A DNA stretch of 22,663 bases, from NCBI GenBank assembly GCA_900769795.1, contig CAAGHZ010000002.1, forward strand, positions 1 through 22,663. Direction: 5' to 3'. How positions within the stretch are numbered: the stretch's first letter is position 1; each line of letters begins with the position of its first letter. This stretch comes from Clostridia bacterium (GTDB lineage Bacteria; Bacillota; Clostridia; Monoglobales; Monoglobaceae). The position numbers and the translations under genes were made by a program. Below the pieces are notes generated by a model, which searched no databases, was not told the origin of the DNA, and saw nothing but the letters and a program-made list of their open reading frames with translations. Below, piece by piece: positions 8,204 through 14,701 of the stretch.

Positions 8204-9136
8204 ATGGCATTTTTCAGCAAACTTAAAGAGAGTTTAAGCAAGACAAAAAATTCAATAAACGAAAAACTCGAATCAGTTATAAAGGCATTTAGCAGGGTTG
8301 ACGATGAGCTGTTTGAAGAACTTGAAGAGGTATTGATAACAGCAGACCTTGGTGTAAACACTTCTATGGATATTATTGAGCGTTTGCGTGATGTTGCACA
8401 TGAAAAACACATTGTAGATGGCGTAGAGATCAAGAGGGAACTTTCTGCTATACTCGAGGATATACTTACAAGCGGAGCGGATTGTGAAATGGATATCCAT
8501 GGACTTCCTGCTGTTGTAATGGTGATTGGTGTAAATGGTGTTGGCAAGACCACATCTATCGGCAAACTTGCCAATATGTACAAAAAACAAGGCAAAAATG
8601 TTGTGGTTGCTGCCGCCGATACTTTCCGCGCGGCTGCGATTGAGCAACTTGAGGTATGGGCAGACAGAGCCGATGTAAAGATTATAAAACAGCAAGAGGG
8701 GGCAGACCCTGCAGCTGTTGTGTATGATGCCATAAATTATTGCAAGGGTAAAAACGTGGATGTTTTGCTTTGTGATACTGCAGGCAGACTTCATAATAAA
8801 AAGAATCTTATGGAAGAACTTAAAAAGATTTATAAAATACTTGACCGAGAGATTCCTCAAAGCGGAAAAGAGGTTTTGCTTGTACTTGATGCAACGACAG
8901 GTCAAAACGCGGTTCAGCAGGCAAAGGAGTTTAAAGAGGTTGCTGATATAACAGGTATAATTCTTACAAAACTTGATGGTACTGCAAAGGGAGGAATCAC
9001 TTTTGCTATTAAGAATGAGTATGATATACCCGTAAAACTTGTCGGTGTCGGAGAAGGAGCAGACGATATCGAACTCTTTGACGCAAAAGAATTTGTAGCA
9101 GGAATAATTGATGCAGAGGACGTTCAAGAGCAGTAA
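8204..9136 (+). CDS. ftsY: Signal recognition particle receptor FtsY
   Basis: FtsY is the membrane-associated SRP receptor GTPase. It docks ribosome-SRP complexes at SecYEG. The 310 residues contain a short N-terminal A region, an N helical bundle (about 20-95) and the G domain: G1 GVNGVGKTT (about 109-117), DTFRAAA insertion-box motif, G3 DTAGRL (191-196), G4 TKLDGTAKGG (about 256-265) and GVGEGADDIELFD near the end. This is the short form, without the long acidic A domain of enterobacteria. AAAGGA lies 8 bases before the ATG, and smc is 25 bases upstream, so the two are probably co-transcribed. The partner ffh and ylxM, usually next, are absent here; rplS follows instead. Confidence 0.97.
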   Translation: MAFFSKLKESLSKTKNSINEKLESVIKAFSRVDDELFEELEEVLITADLGVNTSMDIIERLRDVAHEKHIVDGVEIKRELSAILEDILTSGADCEMDIHGLPAVVMVIGVNGVGKTTSIGKLANMYKKQGKNVVVAAADTFRAAAIEQLEVWADRADVKIIKQQEGADPAAVVYDAINYCKGKNVDVLLCDTAGRLHNKKNLMEELKKIYKILDREIPQSGKEVLLVLDATTGQNAVQQAKEFKEVADITGIILTKLDGTAKGGITFAIKNEYDIPVKLVGVGEGADDIELFDAKEFVAGIIDAEDVQEQ

Positions 9137-9168
9137 AAATAAAAATTAAAAAAATTTTAAAAAAAGTA

Positions 9169-9197
9169 TTGCATTATTTAAAAATATGTGATAGTAT
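9169..9197 (+). promoter_or_regulatory. Promoter of rplS
   Basis: TTGCAT (9169-9174), a 17-base spacer and TAGTAT (9192-9197), with a TG at 9189-9190 that makes an extended -10 (TGaTAGTAT). The start is predicted near 9204, just before the leader hairpin. It follows an A-rich stretch (about 9134-9168) that could act as an UP element. Confidence 0.65.
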
Positions 9198-9210
9198 ATA
9201 TAAGTTATTA

Positions 9211-9247
9211 TGGATAGTCCTCTGCCCGTGTGTGGCATGAATGTCTG
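9211..9247 (+). ncRNA. Probable ribosomal protein L19 leader
   Basis: The 5' untranslated region of rplS folds into an outer helix of about six pairs with wobbles (9211-9216 with 9242-9247). An asymmetric internal loop (GTCCTC / TGAA) and an inner stem TGCC/GGCA (9223-9226 with 9234-9237) close a 7-base loop. The sequence CCTCTGCC...GGCATGAA just ahead of rplS looks like the L19 leader known in Firmicutes, thought to bind L19 and repress its own mRNA. The family assignment is from memory; the fold is read from the sequence. Confidence 0.6.
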
Positions 9248-9268
9248 AGAAGAAAGGAAAATGTAAAA

Positions 9269-9610
9269 ATGGATATTTTACAACAAATCACACAAGAACA
9301 AATCAGAACTGATTTGCCAAAGCTCCAGATCGGTGATACTGTACGTGTTTACGTAAAGGTTACTGAGGGAACAAGAGAAAGAATTCAGATGTTTGAAGGC
9401 ACCATCATCAAGAAGAATCATGGTGGCATTCAGGAGACATTTACCGTAAGACGTGTTTCTTATGGCGTAGGTGTTGAAAGAACCTTCCCGCTCAATTCGC
9501 CGAAAATTGATCGCATCGAGGTAGTTAGACACGGTCGTGTTCGTCGTGCAAGACTTTACTATCTCCGTGATAGAGTCGGCAAGGCAGCAAAGGTTAAAGA
9601 AAAGCTTTAA
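9269..9610 (+). CDS. rplS: 50S ribosomal protein L19
   Basis: L19 is a 50S subunit protein near the 30S interface. The 113 residues match the family throughout: IGDTVRVYVKVTEGTRERIQ, FEGTIIKKNHGG, TFTVRRVSYGVGVERTFP and the basic ending RRARLYYLRDRVGKAAKVKE. The start is the ATG at 9269, after AGAAAGGAAA. A longer frame beginning at 9230 would translate through the leader structure and is rejected. Its usual upstream partners rpsP, khpA, rimM and trmD are missing. Instead it has its own promoter, leader and terminator, making it a single-gene unit that is probably autoregulated. lepB follows, as in the common Firmicutes order. Confidence 0.98.
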   Translation: MDILQQITQEQIRTDLPKLQIGDTVRVYVKVTEGTRERIQMFEGTIIKKNHGGIQETFTVRRVSYGVGVERTFPLNSPKIDRIEVVRHGRVRRARLYYLRDRVGKAAKVKEKL

Positions 9611-9623
9611 TAAGCAAAAGTGC

Positions 9624-9660
9624 GGTGGTGGTTATATCTATATAATCACCACCTTTTGTT
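9624..9660 (+). terminator. Terminator after rplS
   Basis: GGTGGTGgTTATAT pairs with ATATAAtCACCACC (9624-9653; one G-U pair), a stem of up to 14 pairs with a tight loop, followed by TTTTGTT. It is a strong intrinsic terminator 13 bases after the rplS stop. The AT-rich top of the stem contains a TATAAT on the plus strand that has no good -35. Confidence 0.85.
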
Positions 9661-9685
9661 ATAAAAGAAAGGTATGAGCATTAAT

Positions 9686-10405
9686 ATGAATTCAGAAGAA
9701 ATTAATACAAATAATGAAGAATTTGAAAATTCAACCGAGGAAATAACTTCTGAAACAGAAGGAATAACCGAGGTAGAAGAAAAACCCGTAGAAAAAGTCA
9801 GCTGGATTAAGGAACTTCGCGACTGGGTAATTGCAATTGTAATCGCCGTACTTGTTGCAACAGTTGTAAGAGAGTATGTGTTTACCCTTGTAAAAGTACA
9901 GGGCCAGTCTATGGAGCCGAGTCTTCATAACAACGACAGATTGTATGTGAACAGATTTTTTTATACACCGGAAAAGGGAGACGTTGTTATATTTGAACCG
10001 GCATCAGATAAAAATCACCCTTATGTAAAGCGTGTTATTGCAACCGGAGGAGATACTGTATACATTGATTTTAATACCGGAAAGGTGTATGTCAATGATA
10101 AACTTATAAAAGAGGATTATATAAAAGAGCCGACAAAAATAAAGGGCGACTACATATTATCACTTATCAAAGAGGATAAATATAGCAGGGATAATCCAAT
10201 AGTTATTCAGCCGGGATATATTTTTGCGATGGGTGATAACAGGAACAACAGTAAAGACAGCCGTCATATAGGACCTGTTCCCATAGAAGAAATTATGGGT
10301 GGGGCAGTATTCAGATTTTGGCCGCTTGGTGATGCAGGAACAATGCATGATGAGGCCGAGACAGTTTCGTTTATGATTGACGGAGCAGGAGAAGCAGGAC
10401 TTTAA
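9686..10405 (+). CDS. lepB: Signal peptidase I
   Basis: LepB removes signal peptides from exported proteins at the outer face of the membrane by a Ser-Lys dyad. One membrane segment (WVIAIVIAVLVATVV, about residues 47-61) precedes the catalytic Ser75 (QGQSMEPSL) and general base Lys115 (YVKRV). Box E, GDNRNNSKDSRHIG, lies near the end. At 239 residues it is a little long because of an unusual Glu/Asn/Thr-rich cytosolic N-terminus of about 40 residues (13 acidic in the first 36). Two starts are possible: ATG 9674, with AAAGG only one base away, and ATG 9686, with AAAGG 13 bases away. I favour 9686, not strongly. The rplS terminator precedes it, and I see no good separate promoter. Confidence 0.95.
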   Translation: MNSEEINTNNEEFENSTEEITSETEGITEVEEKPVEKVSWIKELRDWVIAIVIAVLVATVVREYVFTLVKVQGQSMEPSLHNNDRLYVNRFFYTPEKGDVVIFEPASDKNHPYVKRVIATGGDTVYIDFNTGKVYVNDKLIKEDYIKEPTKIKGDYILSLIKEDKYSRDNPIVIQPGYIFAMGDNRNNSKDSRHIGPVPIEEIMGGAVFRFWPLGDAGTMHDEAETVSFMIDGAGEAGL

Positions 10406-10428
10406 TAGGACTGCATAACATATAATAC

Positions 10429-10437
10429 AGGAGGTGA
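10429..10437 (+). promoter_or_regulatory. rbgA ribosome binding site (decides start)
   Basis: AGGAGGTGA is an almost perfect Shine-Dalgarno element, with GGAGG ending 8 bases before the ATG at 10443. The in-frame GTG at 10434 lies inside it and cannot be the start. Confidence 0.9.
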
Positions 10438-10442
10438 GAGTA

Positions 10443-11291
10443 ATGGAACTTCAATGGTTCCCGGGGCATATGGCGAAAACCAGACGCCTTATAAGCGAGA
10501 ATTTAAAACTTGTAGATGTGGTGATAGAGTTGCTTGATGCAAGGCTTCCATTATCCTCACGTAACCCCGAAATTGATGCAATAGTAGGTTCAAAGCCGAG
10601 GATTGCAGTGCTTAATAAGTGTGATGTATCCGACGAGGATGCAAATCAGAAGTGGGTAGAATATTTCAGATCAAAAAATATTACTGCGTTTTTGGCAGAT
10701 TGTCGTACAGGACGTGGGTTTTCAGCACTTTCGCCTGCTATTGATACTGTTCTTAAAGAAAAGTTTGAGCGCGATAAAAAACGTGGTATACAAAGGCATA
10801 GCGTAAAAATGATGATTGTCGGGATTCCGAACGTCGGCAAATCCTCGTTTATAAATCGTTTGTCTGCACGCAAGGCTGCAAAGACAGGAGACAGACCGGG
10901 TGTTACCACTGCAAAACAATGGATACGTATCGCGGATAAGTATGAACTTTTAGATACACCGGGAATTTTATGGCCAAAGTTTGAGAGTGTAGACGTTGCA
11001 AGACGTATTGCATTTACCGGCGGAATAAAAGACGAGATAATGGATATAGAGGAATTAGCCTTTTATCTTATTGGATATTTAAAAGAAAATTATCCTGCAA
11101 ATCTTATTGAGAGATACAAGTTAAATGACGAAGACATTCAGCTTGAAAGTTGGGATTTGGTTCAACAAATCGGTAAAAAACGTGGATGCGTTGTGTCAGG
11201 TGGAGAGATTGATACCTTCCGCACATCTATGCTTATACTTGATGAATTCCGAAGTGCAAAAATAGGAAGAATTACACTCGAACTTCCATAA
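10443..11291 (+). CDS. rbgA: Ribosome biogenesis GTPase RbgA (YlqF)
   Basis: RbgA is a circularly permuted GTPase needed for a late step of 50S assembly in Firmicutes. The permuted order is visible: G4 LNKCD (57-61) precedes G1 GIPNVGKSS (127-135) and G3 DTPG (171-174). The N-terminus MELQWFPGHMAKTRR carries the family's WFPGHM signature. A C-terminal RNA-binding region follows to 282 residues, the usual size. The gene starts 37 bases after lepB and precedes rnhB, matching the conserved lepB-rbgA-rnhB order next to rplS. Its substrate, the 50S subunit, fits the nearby rplS. Confidence 0.97.
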   Translation: MELQWFPGHMAKTRRLISENLKLVDVVIELLDARLPLSSRNPEIDAIVGSKPRIAVLNKCDVSDEDANQKWVEYFRSKNITAFLADCRTGRGFSALSPAIDTVLKEKFERDKKRGIQRHSVKMMIVGIPNVGKSSFINRLSARKAAKTGDRPGVTTAKQWIRIADKYELLDTPGILWPKFESVDVARRIAFTGGIKDEIMDIEELAFYLIGYLKENYPANLIERYKLNDEDIQLESWDLVQQIGKKRGCVVSGGEIDTFRTSMLILDEFRSAKIGRITLELP

Positions 11292-11316
11292 AAATCAGAT
11301 TAGAAAAGGAATTACA

Positions 11317-11336
11317 AGCGAGAGGGAACTCTCGCT
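11317..11336 (+). other. Perfect hairpin with GGAA tetraloop between rbgA and rnhB
   Basis: AGCGAGAG (11317-11324), loop GGAA (11325-11328), CTCTCGCT (11329-11336). It is an eight-pair perfect stem closed by a GNRA-type tetraloop. No T-run follows (ATTTCCATA), so it is not a standard terminator. It may be a processing or mRNA-stabilising hairpin in an intercistronic region. Confidence 0.6.
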
Positions 11337-11377
11337 ATTTCCATATAAATATGAAATTTAAAAGGATGGTGTAGGAT

Positions 11378-11986
11378 ATGCCTGAGGTTGCAACACAATA
11401 TTATGGTATGGGATATAAACTCATCGCAGGGGTTGATGAGGTAGGCCGAGGTCCCCTTGCCGGGCCTGTATGTGCGGCGGCGGTAATACTGCCGGAGGGC
11501 TTAGCGATTGAGGGAGTAGATGACTCAAAAAAACTCAGTGAGAAAAAAAGAGAAAAGTTATACGATGAAATTATAGAAAAGGCGCTCTCGTGGGCGGTTG
11601 TGTTTGTAGAGCCTGAGATAATTGACGAGATAAACATTCGTCAGGCTACGCACCTTGCGATGCAAAAGGCTGTTGACAAACTCGATATAAAGCCTGATTT
11701 TTTGCTTGTTGATGGAAATGACAAGATTGAATTTAATGAAGTTCCCTGTGAGTACATAGTAAAAGGAGATGCAAAGTTTCAGTGTATTGCGGCTGCGTCT
11801 ATTGTTGCTAAAGTGACAAGAGACAGATATATGTGCGATATGGACGAAGTGTATCCTGGATACGGCTTTGCAAAAAACAAGGGCTATGGCACAAAAGAGC
11901 ACATGATGGGTATAAGAGAGTGTGGTCTTTTGCCTATCCATCGCAGGTCTTTTATTACAAATAAGGTGATGGGAATAGAAGAATGA
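11378..11986 (+). CDS. rnhB: Ribonuclease HII
   Basis: RNase HII cuts the RNA strand of RNA-DNA hybrids and starts removal of single ribonucleotides from DNA. The DEDD active site is readable: D20 and E21 (AGVDEVGRGPLAGPV), D112 (LLVDGND) and D131 (VKGDAKF). The helix AAASIVAKVTRD follows. At 202 residues it is normal. AAAGGATGGTG lies before the ATG, with longer than usual spacing (about 11 bases from GGA). The last codon overlaps yraN by four bases (ATGA), indicating coupled translation. Confidence 0.97.
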   Translation: MPEVATQYYGMGYKLIAGVDEVGRGPLAGPVCAAAVILPEGLAIEGVDDSKKLSEKKREKLYDEIIEKALSWAVVFVEPEIIDEINIRQATHLAMQKAVDKLDIKPDFLLVDGNDKIEFNEVPCEYIVKGDAKFQCIAAASIVAKVTRDRYMCDMDEVYPGYGFAKNKGYGTKEHMMGIRECGLLPIHRRSFITNKVMGIEE

Positions 11987-12357
11987 GCAGATATAATAAA
12001 GATTTAGGCGATTTTGGAGAAGAAATGGCAACAAAATATCTCGTCAATAACGGGTGTAAGATTTTACAACGCAACTATACAGTCAGGGGCGGAGAAATAG
12101 ATATAATATGTATGGATAGAGATGAACTTGTCTTTGTTGAAGTAAAGACAAGAAAGTCGGATAAATTTGGGTTGCCCTCTGAGGCTATCGACAGGAGAAA
12201 AGCGGAGCATATAAGATGTGCAGCGGAGAGGTATTTTGAGCAAAGCCCTGTGGATTGCAATATAAGATTTGATGCGATAGAAGTATATGCGGCAAACGAT
12301 GGTGGAGTATATGAACTGTTTGAGATAAAGCATATAAAAGACATTATTCTTGATTAG
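11983..12357 (+). CDS. yraN: YraN family (UPF0102) predicted nuclease-fold protein
   Basis: This 124-residue protein belongs to UPF0102/YraN, which has a restriction-endonuclease-like fold and no firmly established role. The core is GEIDIICMDRDELVFVEVKTR (about residues 37-57), holding the PD-(D/E)xK-like pattern E-D-ExK (GEID...EVKTR). The N-terminal helix GDFGEEMATKYLVNNGCKIL is also typical. It overlaps rnhB by ATGA, its classic neighbour in bacteria, suggesting a nucleic-acid role. The stop at 12355-12357 is partly used as the ribosome binding site of the next gene. Confidence 0.93.
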   Translation: MSRYNKDLGDFGEEMATKYLVNNGCKILQRNYTVRGGEIDIICMDRDELVFVEVKTRKSDKFGLPSEAIDRRKAEHIRCAAERYFEQSPVDCNIRFDAIEVYAANDGGVYELFEIKHIKDIILD

Positions 12358-12368
12358 GGGATGATTTT

Positions 12369-13325
12369 GTGCGTGCAATATTTGATGCTCATTGTGACAC
12401 AATATCGGAAATTTATAATAAAAATCTCTTTCTTAATAAAAATACACTTCAACTTGACCTTGAAAGAATGGAGATGTATGACGCCTATATTCAAATATTT
12501 GCGGCCTTTGTAGATAAAAAGAGTATCAGTACAACTCCTTTTAATCACTGTGTAGCACTTATTGACAAATATCACAAAGAGGTAGAAAAAAATAAGAACA
12601 GAATTTCTGCCATAGAAAATGCTAAACAACTTGAGAGTGCAATCAATAATGGTGGAATCCACTCAGTGCTGTCAATAGAGGGCGGCGAAGCCCTGATGGG
12701 TAGCGAAGAAGCAATATATATGTTCTATAAGCTCGGTGTAAGGCTTATCACGCTCACATGGAATTATGCCAATGAGATAGCCGATGGTATAACAGAAGCG
12801 CGTGGTGGCGGTCTTACAGAGTTTGGAAAAAAAGCTGTGAAAATAATGGAAGATTTAGGAATACTGATAGATGTGTCGCATATATCAGAACGCGGATTCT
12901 GGGATGTTGCGGAAAACACAAAATACCCGTTTGTTGCATCCCATTCATGCGTAAAGGGAATTTGCGGACATAAGAGAAACCTGAGCGATGAGCAGATTAA
13001 AGAGATTATAAGCAGAAGAGGATGTGTAGGAATTAACTTTTATCCTGAGTTTTTATCAGACGGTGGTATTTGTGGTGCTGAAAAAATAGTTGACCATATA
13101 AAGTATATTTTAAAACTTGGCGGTGAGAATTCCATAGGTCTTGGCTCTGATTTTGATGGAGTAGACAGTTTGCCTCATGGTATATCGGGCATTCAGGATA
13201 TGAGCAAGGTTATTCGGCTTATGGAAGTATCGGGAATACCTGCTGAAACAATAGATAAAATAACCTATAAAAACTTTTACAGGGTATTTTGTGAGACACT
13301 TAGCCGAGAGAATAAAAAAATTTAA
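12369..13325 (+). CDS. Membrane dipeptidase-like peptidase, family M19
   Basis: M19 (renal dipeptidase) enzymes are dizinc hydrolases that cleave dipeptides, often with a D-residue. The metal ligands are in place: H8 and D10 (DAHCDT), E104 (SIEGGEAL), H171 (DVSHIS) and H192 (ASHSCVKG). R203 (HKRNLSD) and a late Asp (GLGSDFDGVD) match the substrate site. The 318 residues lack a signal peptide or lipid anchor, so it is likely cytosolic despite the family name. The start is GTG 12369, with GGGGATGA upstream and only 11 bases after yraN; a downstream ATG would remove the HxD motif. It may help recycle peptidoglycan or food dipeptides. No terminator hairpin follows. Confidence 0.92.
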   Translation: MRAIFDAHCDTISEIYNKNLFLNKNTLQLDLERMEMYDAYIQIFAAFVDKKSISTTPFNHCVALIDKYHKEVEKNKNRISAIENAKQLESAINNGGIHSVLSIEGGEALMGSEEAIYMFYKLGVRLITLTWNYANEIADGITEARGGGLTEFGKKAVKIMEDLGILIDVSHISERGFWDVAENTKYPFVASHSCVKGICGHKRNLSDEQIKEIISRRGCVGINFYPEFLSDGGICGAEKIVDHIKYILKLGGENSIGLGSDFDGVDSLPHGISGIQDMSKVIRLMEVSGIPAETIDKITYKNFYRVFCETLSRENKKI

Positions 13326-13376
13326 ATAATTTATGCTATATATTTACTAAAATTTTGAAATTTATATGTTTATATA

Positions 13377-13394
13377 TTGCATTTTTTGCATTTT
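13377..13394 (+). repeat. Two tandem copies of TTGCATTTT
   Basis: TTGCATTTT occurs at 13377-13385 and again at 13386-13394, directly adjoining. The second copy supplies the proposed -35 element of the aminotransferase promoter. It could be a regulator half-site repeat or simple low-complexity sequence. Confidence 0.55.
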
Positions 13395-13415
13395 TGTATT
13401 AAAATAGTGTATAAT
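13386..13415 (+). promoter_or_regulatory. Promoter of the aminotransferase gene
   Basis: TTGCAT (13386-13391), an 18-base spacer and a perfect TATAAT (13410-13415) lie in a 119-base AT-rich gap. The start is predicted near 13422, giving a short leader with GGAGG (13432-13436) 8 bases before the ATG. A second TTGCAT copy lies 9 bases upstream (13377). Confidence 0.75.
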
Positions 13416-13444
13416 AGGACGATTATATTTTGGAGGTTATATAA

Positions 13445-14641
13445 ATGCAACTAAGAATTTCAGAAAAGGCAGCAGCAATCAGTCCATCGCCGACGCTTGC
13501 TATAGATTCAAAGTTTAAACAGATGAAGCAGCAGGGTATTCCTGTTGTTGGTTTTGGTGCAGGAGAACCTGATTTTGACACCCCTGATAATGTAAAAAAG
13601 GCGGGTATTCGTGCGATAGAGAATAATATTACAAAGTATACACCTGCATCAGGTACGCTTGAGCTCAAACAGGCAATATGTGATAAGATAAAAAGAGATT
13701 CAGGTCTTGAATATACAACTGCAAACATTGTTGTAAGCAATGGCGGAAAACATGCGCTTACAAACACGTTTATGTGCATATGTAATCCCGGAGACGAGGT
13801 TATTCTGCCGGCACCATATTGGGTAAGTTATCCCGAGATGATAAAAATGGCGGATGGTGTGCCTGTAATAATTGATACAACAGAGGAGACAGGATTTAAG
13901 TTTACAATTGAACAGTTAAAGGATGCGATTACTCCAAAGACAGTTGCTATTGTTCTTAACACACCTAGCAATCCAACCGGTATGATTTATACCAAAGAAG
14001 AGATGGAGCAGATCGCACAGATTGCTGTGGAAAACAACATCTATGTTGTTTTTGATGAGATTTACGAAAAACTTGTATACGATGGAACACATACAAATAT
14101 CGCAACTCTTGGTGATGAAATTCGTGATCTTACGATTATAGTAAATGGTATGGCAAAAACTTACGCAATGACGGGTTGGAGAATAGGTTACATTGCAGCA
14201 GATGAAAAACTTGCAAAGGCAATGGCGAACATTCAAAGCCACGGCACATCAAACCCGAACTCTGTTGCTCAGGCTGCAGCGGTTGAGGCGCTCAATGGTG
14301 ACCAGAGTTTTATTGACGACATGAAAGCGACATACATTAGCCGCCGTGATTATATGGTAGAGAGAATAAATGGCATTGATGGTCTCAGTTGTATAAAGCC
14401 GCAAGGCGCGTTTTATATATTTATGGACGTAAGAGAAGTTCTCGGTAAAGAGCATTACGGCAAGGTTATAAACACTGCACAGGACTTGTGCGAGGATATG
14501 TTAGAGAGAGCTCTTGTTGCTCTTGTACCAAGTGAGGGCTTTGGTATTGATGGATATGTAAGACTTTCTTATGCAACATCTATGGAGGTTATCAAGACAG
14601 GCCTTGATAGAATAGAAAAGTATCTTAAAGGGGAATTTTAA
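13445..14641 (+). CDS. aspB: PLP-dependent class I aminotransferase, probable aspartate aminotransferase
   Basis: The enzyme likely transfers the amino group between aspartate and 2-oxoglutarate, using pyridoxal phosphate. The fold-type I residues are visible: G-A-G-E-P-D-F (38-44), W126 region (APYWVSYPE), N176 (PSNPTG), D204 (VFDEIYEKL), the PLP Schiff-base lysine K238 (NGMAKTYAMTGWR) and R246. A C-terminal arginine (GYVRLSYA) binds the substrate carboxylate. Length (398) and style fit the subgroup Ib enzymes of Bacillus and Thermus (AspB-type). Related aromatic or alanine aminotransferases cannot be excluded. It is a single-gene unit with its own promoter and a terminator 8 bases after the stop. 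Confidence 0.92.
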   Translation: MQLRISEKAAAISPSPTLAIDSKFKQMKQQGIPVVGFGAGEPDFDTPDNVKKAGIRAIENNITKYTPASGTLELKQAICDKIKRDSGLEYTTANIVVSNGGKHALTNTFMCICNPGDEVILPAPYWVSYPEMIKMADGVPVIIDTTEETGFKFTIEQLKDAITPKTVAIVLNTPSNPTGMIYTKEEMEQIAQIAVENNIYVVFDEIYEKLVYDGTHTNIATLGDEIRDLTIIVNGMAKTYAMTGWRIGYIAADEKLAKAMANIQSHGTSNPNSVAQAAAVEALNGDQSFIDDMKATYISRRDYMVERINGIDGLSCIKPQGAFYIFMDVREVLGKEHYGKVINTAQDLCEDMLERALVALVPSEGFGIDGYVRLSYATSMEVIKTGLDRIEKYLKGEF

Positions 14642-14649
14642 ATAAATGT

Positions 14650-14682
14650 ATCAAGGGCATAATGTGCCCTTGATTATTTTTA
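14650..14682 (+). terminator. Terminator after the aminotransferase gene
   Basis: ATCAAGGGCA (14650-14659), loop TAATG and TGCCCTTGAT (14665-14674) form a perfect 10-pair stem followed by TATTTTTAG. It lies immediately ahead of proC, with only about 20 bases left for any separate proC promoter. Confidence 0.85.
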
Positions 14683-14689
14683 GAATTCA

Positions 14690-14696
14690 GAGGTGA
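14690..14696 (+). promoter_or_regulatory. proC ribosome binding site (decides start)
   Basis: GAGGTGA, with GAGG ending 8 bases before ATG 14702. The in-frame GTG at 14693 lies within it and is rejected as a start. Confidence 0.85.
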
Positions 14697-14701
14697 ATCG
14701 T

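Noticed and set aside
8273..9127. A 284-codon open frame on the minus strand across ftsY
   Set aside because: It lies fully opposite the well-supported ftsY gene. Its product is rich in Cys, Phe, Asn and Tyr without recognisable motifs. It is a by-product of the codon use of ftsY.
9230..9268. N-terminal extension of L19 by 13 residues
   Set aside because: It would translate through the leader hairpin. The normal L19 N-terminus begins at the ATG 9269, after AGAAAGGAAA.
9641..9646. TATAAT within the rplS terminator as a lepB promoter
   Set aside because: No acceptable -35 upstream; the sequence is explained by the terminator stem.
10421..10426. TATAAT just before rbgA as a promoter
   Set aside because: It has no -35 element at 15-19 bases, and the resulting start would fall within the ribosome binding site.
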